Shown here in pieces: positions 12,173-22,417 of a stretch of DNA of 64,000 nucleotides. The notes under the pieces were generated by a model. That model had not been told where the DNA came from and made no database searches. It saw only the letters and a program-made list of their open reading frames with translations. The translations under genes and the position numbers were made by a program. The stretch is from Eustoma russellianum. Its lineage: Eukaryota > Streptophyta > Magnoliopsida > Gentianales > Gentianaceae. The number at the start of each line of letters is the position of its first letter. The first letter of the stretch is position 1. Location of the stretch: positions 23,172,629-23,236,628 of the forward strand of contig AP025069.1 in NCBI GenBank assembly GCA_036186865.1, written 5' to 3'.

Positions 12173-13791
12173 ATGGAAAACAAAAGCTCGAACTCTGTTC
12201 AAGGCTTTAACGGTGCACACTCCCTGTTTGCACCTGACGGGACCAACAACAGTACTTCTGGTGTGCCGTACAACACAGTTTCCCTGGCCCCAAGCAGAGG
12301 GCCTCAGATGAATCCGGCTGCCACAGCTACACACGTGGAGAAGCCGAAAAAATTTGCTGGCAGTTTCTTCAAGAGAAGGCAGCAAAAGATGATGTACTAT
12401 CTCACAGCGTTGGGATTGGCCAGGATGCTGAGCGAGGATCCACCAGTGGTAGAACCAGTGGAGGATCAAAATCAGAACATGCAGAATGCCTTGGGTGCTG
12501 AAGCATGGGCGTACACAAATTTCTGTTTTTAAATCTCTTTTGAGTTGCCTGGATAATATTATCTATGGCGTGTTTTGTACTTAAAAAACTGCAAAAGCAT
12601 TGTGGTCGGCTTTAGATAAAAAGTATCGTACAGAAGATGTTGGCACAAAAAAGTAGATAGTTGGTAGATTTCTCGACCATAAAATGCTAGATTCCAAAAC
12701 TGTCATTTCGCAGGTTGAGGAAATACAGATGTTGGTATCAGAAATGGAAGAGGAGGGCATGACGCTCAGTGAATCTTTCCAAGTTGCGGCTGTGATTGAG
12801 AAGCACAAACGAAAGGGAAAGGAGATTGCAAAGAAAGGAAATAAAGATGGAAGATCTGATTGTCCGGCTTCGGATAGAGGAGGACAATCGTCGTGCTGAT
12901 AGAAAGCCAACCACTCCGTTTGGACAAGCCAAGGCTCATGTTGCTGAGGCAAGAAACAAGAAGAAGAATAACTCTTTGGGCGTGAACGTCAAGGGCAAGG
13001 AGATTGCAAAGAAGTTCACGGGTAAGTGTTATAATTGTGGCAAACCGGGGCATGGTAGCAATGACTGCCGAAAGCCCAAAAAGAATCAAGGTCAAACCAC
13101 AGAAAAGGCAAATCTTGTCGGCGCAATAGAAGATCTGAATCTCTACGCAGTGGTGACTGAATGCAACACAGTGGGGAATCCGCGTGAATGGTGGGTGGAC
13201 ACAGAGGCCACTCGACATGTATGTGCCAACAGGGCAATGTTCAGTGACTGTGTACCCATGACAAACAATGAACAACTCTTCATGGAAATCTCCGACAGCT
13301 CGAAGATTGAAGGATTGGGCAAGGTGGTTCTGAAACTAACCTCACGACGGGAGGTGACCCTGCAGAATGTGTTGCATGTTCCTGACATCCGGAAGAACCT
13401 GGTATCTGGTGCTCTTCTAGTTAGTCATGGTTTCAGACTAGTTTTTGAGGCAAACAAATTTACTCTTTCTAAGAATGGCTTGTATTTGGGAAAGGGGTAC
13501 CTTACTGATAACATGTTTAAATTGAATGTTATGACGATTGTACCCAAGAAAGTTGCGCCCACTAAGGCTAACAAAATTGTTTCCTCTTTTGCTTACATGC
13601 TTGAGTCTTCTAGTTCATGGCATTTTCGTTTGGGACATGTTAATTACAAGTCAATACAACGAATGATTAACCTTGACTTATTACCCAAACTGGACTTTAA
13701 TAATAAAAAAAATGCCAAATATGTGTTTAAGCAAAATCGACAAAAGCGCCATTTCCTTCGACAGAACGAAACACTGAATCCTTGGATTTAA
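12173..13791 (+). pseudogene. Copia-A copy 2 gag-protease, broken
   Basis: After a 152-bp leader (12021-12172), gag starts at 12173 and runs to a stop at 12532 as the frame is lost at the same place as in copy 1. TAG at 12654 interrupts the next block. At 12804-12840 the LPPSWREFKSYL-type segment seen in copy 1 is replaced by a patch copied from 12991-13013. The CCHC knuckle is intact here (CYNCGKPGHGSNDC), but the protease active site reads DTE instead of DTG, so the protease should be dead. The pre-integrase region is frameshifted near 13710. Copy 1 has the reverse pattern: damaged knuckle, sound protease site. Confidence 0.87.
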
Positions 13792-14822
13792 TTCATACAG
13801 ACTTGTGTGATTTAAAGTTTGTGCAAACAAAAGGAGGTAAAAAGTATTTTGTAACTTTTATCGACGATTGCACTAGATACTGTTATGTTTATTTGCTAAG
13901 TAGCAAAGATGAGGCCATTGATGCTTTTAAAGATTATAAGAATGAAGTTGAGAATCAACTTAGCAAACGACTTAAAACAATTCAAAGTGATAGAGACGGG
14001 GAATATGACGCATTTTTTAATGAATTCTGTTCAGAACATGGCATTATTCATCAAACGACTGCATCATATTCACCTCAATCGAATGGTATTGCAGAATGCA
14101 AAAACCGTACTCTAAAGGAAATGATGAATGCTATGTTGATAAATTCGGGTTTACCTCAGAACTTGTGGGGGAAAGCAATTCTCTCTGCCAACATCATTTC
14201 AAATAGGATTCCGTCTAAGAAGACGGATAAAACCCCATATGAACTTTGGAAAGGCTATAAGCCTAGCTACAAATACTTGAAAGTGTGGGGGTGTCTGGCA
14301 AAGGTTGTTGTGCCTAAACCAAGACAAGTAAGAATCAGGCCTAAAACAATTGATTGCATATTCATAGGTTATGCAACAAACAGTAGTGCATATCGTTTGT
14401 TAATGCACAAATTGGACATTCCCGAGATACATGAAAATGTTGTCATGGAGTCGAAGAATGCAGTGTTCTTTGAAAATGTCTTTTCGAAGAAAGACAAAAA
14501 AAGTGAAGAAGCTAGCACTAGTAAGCGAGTGCGTGAGACGACCCCTCAAGAGACTGAAGAACCACGTCAAAACAAACAAGCCAAAATACCGACATCTTTT
14601 GGACTAGATTTTTTAACCTACATGGTAGAAAACGAGCCAAGATCTTTCTCTGAGGCAATGACAACTCCAGAAGCTCCTTTTGGGAAAGAGGCAGTGAATA
14701 GTGAGATAGATTCTATTCTTCAAAATCACACTTGGGAGTTGGTAGATTTTCCTCCAGGAAGTAAACCACTCGTATGCAAGTGGATTTTTAGGAAAAAAAC
14801 TGAAAGAAGATGGATCTATTGA
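13782..14822 (+). pseudogene. Copia-A copy 2 integrase and linker
   Basis: The integrase core has all three acidic residues: Asp in HTDLCD, Asp in QSDRDGEYDA, Glu in SNGIAECKNRT (Cys where copy 1 and the family have Arg). The tail keeps YELWKGYKPSYKYLKVWGC and IDCIFIGYA, then a charged linker and the start of RT (TWELVDFPPGSKPLVCKWIF). The frame fails at 14796-14802 through one extra A in a run of seven. Copy 1 has one A too few at the same run. Confidence 0.85.
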
Positions 14823-16187
14823 CAAGTACAAGGCCAGGTTGGTAGCCAAGGGCTACAGACAGAAAGAAGGTTTTGACTTCTTTGACACCTACTCACCAGT
14901 GACTAGGATCACTTCCATAAGGATGCTAGTGGTTATTGCTGCAGTCTATGATTTAGAAATCCATCAAATGGATGTGAAGACTGTCTTTCTGAATGGTGAG
15001 TTAGGGGAAGAAATTTATATGGAACAACCCGAAGGGTTCGTCGTCCCAGGACAAGAAAGGAAAGTGTGTAGACTTGTTAAGTCTCTGTACGGACTTAAAC
15101 AAGCACCCAAGCAATGGCATTTAAAATTTGATCAGGTAATGATGTCAAATGGCTTCAGGATCAACGAGTGTGACAAGTGTGTGTACATCAAGAGCACACC
15201 AAATGCCTATGTGATAGTATGTCTCTATGTAGACGACATGCTAATCATGGGCAGTACTCGTGACATCATCTTGATACAAAGAAGATGTTAACACGGAATT
15301 TCGATATGAAGGACATCGGGGTTGCCAATGTTATTCTAGGAATTAAAATTTCTCGGATAGCTGATGGTCTTGTTATGTCGCAAACTCATTATATCGAATC
15401 TGTTCTCAAACGATTCAATATGTTTAAAACAAAACCAATAAAGACCCCACTTGACTTAAGTATACACTTAAGGAAAAAACGAGGCGAACCTGTAGCTCAA
15501 TTAAAATACTCGTAGGTAATCGGGAGTCTGATGTACATAACAAATTGTACAAGACCAGACTTAGCTTGTTCAGTAAACAAATTGAGCAGGTTTACCAGTA
15601 ATCCAAGTGATGATCATTGGAAAGCTCTAAATAGAGTGATGAGGTACCTGAAATACACAATGAATCTTGGATTACATTATACGAGATATCCAGCAGTATT
15701 AGAGGGATATTGCGATGCAAATTGGATATCAGATAGTAAGGACTCAAAGTCCACCAGTGGATATTTATTCATTGTTGGTGGTGCTACTGTGTCGTGGAAA
15801 TCCACAAAACAAACGTGCATAGCTCGGTCCACTATGGAAACTGAGTTTATAGCGCTGGATAAAGCTAGGAAATAGGCTGAATGGCTTCGAAATTTCCTAG
15901 AAGATGTCCCATGCTGGCCTAAGCCAATCGTTCCTATTAGCATACACTGTGATAGTCAGTCAGCTATCAGACGTGCTCAAAGCAGTATCTACAATGGTAA
16001 GTCACGACACGTACGTCAGAGACATAACACTATTAAACGGTTGATCTCTAATGGCGTGATTTCCATTAATTACATAAAATCAATGGAGAATCTTGCGGAT
16101 CTGCTTAAAAAAGGCTTGCCTAGAGATCGGATGTCAATTTTGACAAACAGAGTGGGACTAAAGCCTATAATGCAAGAATCTTTGTAA
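14823..16187 (+). pseudogene. Copia-A copy 2 RT-RNase H, broken
   Basis: RT blocks from VAKGYRQKEGFDFF through QMDVKTVFLNGEL to VCLYVDDMLIMGS (near 15227) are in one frame, so both catalytic motifs survive here, unlike copy 1. A missing base near 15270 shifts the frame before MLTRNFDMKD, TAG at 15513 interrupts after LKYS, and TAG at 15873 interrupts RNase H. The first two of these lesions are also in copy 1. RNase H blocks GYCDANW, STMETEF and HCDSQSA are readable to TAA at 16185-16187. Confidence 0.88.
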
Positions 16188-16736
16188 TGGTAACCCAACC
16201 TTGTTGACTGGAGATCCCTGAATCTTGGTTCAATGGGACAACTAAGTTATAAAGTTTCAGTTTACCACTTACTCATTCCGTTACATAAAAGTGTTGTCTG
16301 CAGAGAATATTTAGGGTAAGCTAAAGCTCTCAATGATGTCCTATATCTTCATACATCAAGTGGCGTATGGCAGAATACTCTTGATAGGAATCACCTATGT
16401 AAGTGTGAAGTAAGGTCGCTTCTATGAGAAGTCTGGGAGGCAAGATTTCTCTAAAACACTTTCTGAAACCAGGTTGTTCATGGCCAAAACAAACACAACC
16501 ATGAGAACCAAAAGGGTGTTAAAGGAAATGTTGTATGAGTATCATTGTCTAGGTTCACAGCAAAAGCTAACTGGTTCAAGACATCAAGTCACTAATTATC
16601 CGAGTGAATCCGATAGTACATCACTATGAAAGGTTTCAAAGCCAGAAGCTACCTCTTCTGATGCAACATTTTCTTGTCTGACTTCTCCTTAGAGTCTACG
16701 TCTGCATTTGTATTAATTCTCATTCATGTGGGGGAT
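16188..16736 (+). other. Copia-A copy 2 3' untranslated stretch and PPT
   Basis: Non-coding sequence that closely matches 10081-10627. It ends in GTGGGGGAT directly before LTR 3, the expected plus-strand primer tract. Confidence 0.8.
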
Positions 16737-18097
16737 TGTTAGAGGAATTAAAGTTTAGGCTTTGGCCCATTAAGGAAGGTTGCAAAACTTGGTTTAGCAA
16801 CATATTTTGAGCTTAATTATAATTAGTTTCCGTTAATGAAAAATGAAAACTAATAAGCCCTTAATTATCTACGTAACGAGTAGTTAATTTTAGGCTTTGG
16901 AATCACTCAATTACAATACTGGGTGAATGAGAAATTAATGCTCAAAGTATATGGAAAACATGATTTAATGGGTGATGTGTCCTATTCTTAGGAGGCCACG
17001 TCACCCTTATGGAGGAATACCACATTGGACAATTGAACTCATTAAGCCATCTTATAAATGGCTAGAATGGACACTTTAGATGTGCCCTTGGGGCATGAGA
17101 ATTTTTTGACCGGAGGGAAGACCTAGAAAATGCCACACGCGCTAACACATGCGCTCGCACGCACCGCCGCCCACCCGTCCGGCCGGCTCGGCTCGGCTCG
17201 GGCTCGTGGCTCTCGGGCTCGTGGCTCGTGGGTTCGTGGGTTCGTGGGCCGGGCCGGTTCCTATCTTTTTGGAGAAAATTTATTTAGGCTTTTGGATTAA
17301 TTATTTTTTGTAAATAGTTAAAAGCCTTCAGGCCTAGCTGCGCAGCGGCCCAAATGCTCTCATATGTGCGTGGTCCGGTCGAGTATCAAAACAACCGATC
17401 TGTTGTTTAAATCAAACGGTTAACTAATTTAAATCGTTCAGTTTTGATTATCAAAATCAAACGCTAGGTTTTCATTATTTAAATCAAACGGTCAAACAGT
17501 TTTGATCTAACGGTGGCGGAAAAGGCAGCTTTGATCCAACGGCTGAAATTCGAACTGACCTAACCGCCCAACCGAATGTGGTTTTCATCCGACGCCCCAA
17601 GTTGAATTGTGCAGTTTTGTTTCCATCTAACGGCTGAGATTTGAACGGTTCAAATCGCCAACAGATGACGCATCGGTTTTCATCTGACGGCTCTGGCTCA
17701 TCTACGGTTTTGATCCGACGGTCACAGATCCATCTACATAACCGATTATCCAACCGACTCTCCTATATAAACAGAGGCAGTGTGTGCAATCAGAACACAC
17801 ACTCCTCCTCTGCATTCGTCGCTTTCTGTATTCGTAGTTTTATACTTTCTGCATCACGTCCTAGAGAAGTCAGGACACTCGAAGGTTCGCTGCAGTTCAA
17901 GTTAAGCAGTGCCGCTCAACTGAACAGGTACCCGTTGTATCTTGGGAGACGGTTGCTAACGCCGGTTAGGCACAGTATACCGGAGCAATACGTCTTAAGG
18001 ACAGAGTCCTCGACTCGCCCTGGATTGGTTTATTTTACTGTTTCCACACGCACACACTGAACGACTGCGTCTTAGTACAAGATTGATTGTTCCAACA
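16737..18097 (+). repeat. Copia-A LTR 3
   Basis: It runs from TGTTAGAGGAATTAAAG to TGTTCCAACA, 1361 bp. Similarity to the other copies stops at 18097, which fixes the LTR end. The TATA box lies at 17764. It has the longest GC-rich tract of the three (about 17140-17260), built from GGCTCGTGG- and GTTCGTGG-like units. Confidence 0.9.
17505..17720 (+). promoter_or_regulatory. Cluster of AACGG (MSA-like) motifs in LTR 3
   Basis: Upstream of the TATA box the LTR repeats a short motif of the form TYTAACGGYT. Two sites match the full MSA consensus YCYAACGGYY: TCCAACGGCT at 17535 and TCTAACGGCT at 17626. Near matches are TCTAACGGTG at 17506, TCTGACGGCT near 17683 and TCCGACGGTC near 17712. LTR 1 and LTR 2 have equivalent clusters. 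MSA elements bind three-repeat MYB proteins and drive G2/M transcription in plants. That this LTR is cell-cycle regulated is inference. Confidence 0.4.
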
Positions 18098-19072
18098 TGA
18101 AGTCTCACGGAGCTGCGAAAATATCAATCCCACGCACTGAGGGACTTCCAAATACAGTCTCGTTATAACACGCTGGAGGGATTTCTATTTGATGCATAGC
18201 CTCATTACGCAGACCTTAGCTCTGACGTCTGTTTGGTCCAAACATAGGGTGCTCATAGCGAGATTCATTTTGCTTCCCCCAACAGGGTCTGCTTTAAGGG
18301 GGATTCAAACCTTGGTTGTTCGTCCACAACTCCTGTTATCTTTGCTCTCCTACCAGGCTCTTCTCTTCCAGCACTGACGGGCTTCGATGAGAAGATTATG
18401 CTATTGAGGCACCGGGACGTGCAGCTGGATGTGGTGTGGGCTTTCTTTGAAAAGGATAGTTAGAAGTTCCAACACCGTTGAGATATTGCCGCTGGATTTT
18501 TTGAGTTGCAGCTTAGAATAACTAAAAGTTATCAATCAAGAAATGCTGCATCTTCGAAATATCTTCCGAGTGTTAGTTCGTCCTTTTGGGAAGATGTCAA
18601 GAACGTTATCGTTAGCCGGTGGGGAGTGGTGGGATCGTCCCTGCTAAGCATGAGACCTTTCACTTTGCTAGTCCTCAATCCGACCAAGCCTTTCTTGCAC
18701 TCTATCATGATTTTAAGTAATGAAGTTAGAAAAGTAAGGAAAGAAAAACTTCACTTAAAACTCTCTTTCTAGCACCAAATAATGAATCCAGGGATTGTCG
18801 ATAGAGAGTCTGCTTACTTTTTTTTACTGGACTTGTAAAACTTTTTAGACCAAATGGAGGAAATACTTGAGTTATATAATGAACTTTTAGAGTTGGAGAT
18901 GTGTATACTGGAAACTTTAATGTAGTAAGCTGGAAATTTGGCTAGGTATGTAATTAAATGAATTTGAAATCAATGGAATATCCTGAAAAAATAAAAAAAG
19001 GTTAGAGATTTTTATAGTTTTGAATCGATGAACTTAACGCTCAAGTCAGTTCTGTGATTTTTATAGTCAGCG
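18098..19072. other. Unassigned spacer between Copia-A array and G1
   Basis: No frame here matches a family I recognise. The longest (18506-18772, plus, 88 codons) is ordinary low-complexity reading of AT-rich DNA. The stretch is less AT-rich at its start (18098-18480) than after 18780, so it may combine two old fragments. It gives no sign of an LTR, tail or tRNA. Confidence 0.5.
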
Positions 19073-19990
19073 TGTAACGACTCGTCCCAAGACCTAGTAC
19101 TCAAAACGGTTCACCGATCGTATTCTGCTAACAAAAATACAAAGCGTCGAAATCAAATCAAATACACGTTGACAAAGTGACGTTGAATGATGTCAGCGGA
19201 AGTCATAATATTAAAATCATTAAAATTATCCTCAATCGTCAATATATAAATCTAGGCAATATCCAAAATCCAATACATGAATCGTAAACTTAAGCCAGAA
19301 ATTATAAGTCTCAAATATAACAAATCTTGAATCCACAAAGTAAACGTCTCAACACCATTTCCATAAATAGTCTCCTCATCAAGTCATCAATCAACGGTAT
19401 CCCCACTCAGACTCGTCCTCAACGAACACTAGATCATAATCTTGTTTCTCTACAAAACACCAAGAAAGTATAGTATGAGCGACAAAACAGCGTCTAGTAA
19501 GTAGCATGTCAGTACCTACTACGGGATCATACATGCAAAAACAAGTGTAAATACATAATTAAATAATATAAGAAGATATCAAGTTTCCCATTCGTAAATG
19601 AATTACTATAATATCCTTATATTAAAACAACCATCAAAGTCAATAATATCAATCATCCACTCAATATCCAATCAAATGCTGTCAAATTCAAAACTAGTGA
19701 TGCGAAGTTACAAAATCGATGAATACAAAGTTCAAAATCAAAGTCTTTCGATTTCAAGCTCCAAATTCCAAAGTTCCTATTTCAAATCCAAATCCATATC
19801 CGATTCCAAATCGGTACTAAACCAAATCCATATCCGATTCCAAATCGGTACAAAATCCAATTTCAAATATGATCCAAATTGTTAAAAATCCAAATTTCCA
19901 AACCCAATTTCAATGTAATGGCTATAGCACTTTACTCATAAGTGACTTATACTGTAAGACATACGAATTGATCACCCCAATAGTCAATTA
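19073..19990 (-). repeat. G1 3' LTR, inner (U5-side) part
   Basis: This matches 59262-60178 of the G1 right LTR along its length, for example CCTAGTACTCRAAACGGTTC near the start and the GATTCCAAAT-rich tract near 19800. It begins TGTAACGACTCG where the right LTR has TGTAGTGATCCG. It ends at the AATTA copy of the target duplication (19986-19990) made by element C. Confidence 0.85.
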
Positions 19991-22417
19991 TGTAGGACCT
20001 GTATAGAACCACTAGAAGGGAGGGTTGAATAGCGAGTGCGAAAAAATTGGTTTTTAAAAAAATGTTTATTGACGAATACTCACTTCTGAAAACAGATTCT
20101 ATTTTCAGACCTTGTTTTTAAATTTTAAACGAATAGGTTCTGGATCTCCAAAATTTGTGAAATTTTGTCACACTGTACTTTAACATGTTATCTATATGTC
20201 ATAAAAATTTGAGATTCAAAGTCTAAAGCCCTGAAAAACCGTTTTTGATAGAACTGTATCAATTAGTGAAAAACTTTCCCTTATAATGAAAAATTAATTC
20301 CCAATTAATAACAATTCCAAATGATCTGAAATTTTGATGAGATGTCCCTTAAGGTGTCTAGTTTAATAGGATGAAACAGTTTTGCAAAATTCCTTTGGCA
20401 AGTATATCAACCACGTTGATTTTATCAACCTCTACCAATCTGAAAATCAGATTGCACTAGACTCAGAACTTTGAACGTTTGGATGACTTATACTTATCCA
20501 AATTCGATAAAACTTGTATTAAATTAAACCTAACACCTTTATTTATGTATGTGTAACATTTGGTGATTTTTGAAAAATCGTTTGCTATTTTTTTCTGTTG
20601 TTTTAAAAACGTTGCAAAAACAATATTGAAAGCAAAATGCAGAAAAGTAAGGATACACATATTTTTATACTGGTTCGGTCAATGTAAACTACATCCAATC
20701 TTCGAGGGCACCTTCTTCGGTATTCATTAATCATCAAACTCACCTTAGAACAAGGGTGTCTAGAGTTATACACCAACTCTTTTAATATCCAACCCTTTTA
20801 CAACCTCACCAATGAAGGTTTGATCACGCCTTGATCAACCTTTTACAAGTATGGAATGTATGAGGGTGGTTTATATGAAGCCTGTACACAGTATAGAGTT
20901 TACATTTGATAGGCTTAAGGCTTTGTGCATGAGAGAAAGATAAGAGATGAAGAGAATTCTTACTTTTCACTTGATAGCTTGTAGAATGTGAGTGTATCCT
21001 TTTGCATTTGATCTTCCTCCTTTTGTAGAATGACGCACGCCTCCTAGGTCTTAGAAGAGTCTTGAAAAATTTCTTAAATGCCTTTGGAAGATATCTTGCA
21101 AAGCCTTGTGCCATACCTTTGCTTATTTGGCGGGATATGATTGGACAAGTGATGTGTCTTCACCTTTTTGTCACTCTATGATTGGGTGTTCATTAAGCCA
21201 TCTTGGAACTTACAATATGACATGAATAATCACTAAAAATCTGAATATAATTTGAATTTTGAATGTCTTGATTCCCAGTCCACCATTAGTGTGATGTCTT
21301 CTCATTTTTGGAAAGATTTTCTTTGAAACCCTAGCTTGAGAGTGTTGCCCCCCTCTTTGTCTATGTCACAAATTTATCTTCCATTTTTGTGATGTATAAT
21401 CGATGATTGTAATCTACACAATTTGGTAAAATGATCGTGAGATGTCCTTGCACATTATGAAAAAAATTTGTGTCTTGAGAAACATTCCAAAAAGTCGTCC
21501 ATTGTGTTGAAAATTTCAGCATTGTTTTTGAATATTTTGAGACATTACCTTGTATATTTATTCTCTATAAATTTTTTGATTCTTTTGTAGATCATTGTCC
21601 ACCGATCATAGTGCAAAAGAAGCTCAACCTAGACTCCATGTAGGCACAAATCAGCCGCCCACTTCATGCACACACGTGCTGAAAATATTTTTGAATTTTG
21701 AATGAATAATAATGTAGCATCTTCATAAACACAGTAAATTTCAATCACCATTGACCTTGTCTTCTATAATACTCCAAGATAGGTCTTGAATGTGTAAAAC
21801 ATGTCTAGGTACATGTCAAGTTCGTCCCCCTTTAGTATAGTGTAGAAATTAGAATTTTTGAATTCCGCCGATTGGGTGATTTTTATCCAATTGATCACAA
21901 AACCTTTAGACATGTAAAATGTGGTATACATCATATAGTATACATTTAAAAATGTATAATCTCAGCTCCATATAGTGTAGGAAATTCTGTCATGGGGGTG
22001 TAACATTTTTGAAGTTGAATTTCCAAGAGAATAAGGAAAATGCTGAATAATTAATATATATAATTATGGTATGACTTTGGTATTGAATATTTCATGTGGT
22101 GCACAAAATTTTGAGGTGCTGGGAGTGTATATTGGCTGGCCATCTTTGTATGATAAGTTTGTTGTGTCGATGAAGGTTCGCTAGTCATTTGATGTGGCGA
22201 TTTTTGGTTGACGAACTTTTGACGTGTCGATATATTTTTGGAAAATTGATGACATGGAGTATATGACTTGGAATATCTTGGGTATGTATATCCACATAAG
22301 ATGACGTATATATGATTGCTTGACATTGATGACGTGTCTTAGAAATACCGGGATAGAAGATCATAGCTTGACTCTTGAGAAAAGAAATATATATATATAT
22401 ATCGTGTATGTATATAT
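19991..22417 (-). repeat. Element C 3' LTR, larger part
   Basis: On the plus strand it opens TGTAGGACCTGTATAG, the reverse complement of the LTR's U5 end. It then runs through GGTTGAATAG, CCAGTATAAAAATATG-like R/U5 sequence (reverse strand) and TTGATCAAGGCGTGATCAAA. The 5-bp TATAT at its right end (22413-22417) is the target duplicate of B1, and the LTR resumes at 48449. It lacks clean copies of the CATGCTGAAATTTCAGCATG palindrome found in B1 and B2 LTRs. Confidence 0.82.

Larger units (their letters stand above)
3426..18097 (+). mobile_element. Tandem Copia-A array: LTR-int-LTR-int-LTR
   Basis: Three LTRs (3426-6157, 10628-12020, 16737-18097) alternate with two internal regions (6158-10627, 12021-16736), all on the plus strand. 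Each LTR opens with TGT and ends CCAACA, and the second and third are directly preceded by a GTGGGGGAT polypurine tract. The internal regions code for gag, protease, integrase, RT and RNase H, the Copia order. The middle LTR is at once the 3' LTR of copy 1 and the 5' LTR of copy 2, as expected from unequal recombination between LTRs. The 5 bp outside the array (TATTC left, TGAAG right) do not match. I see no standard TGGTATCAGAGC primer site after the LTRs. The lineage within Copia is not assigned. Confidence 0.92.

Noticed and set aside
18189..18772. Possible host gene fragment between Copia-A and G1
   Set aside because: Two short frames, no recognised domain, no splice-consistent structure that I can support.
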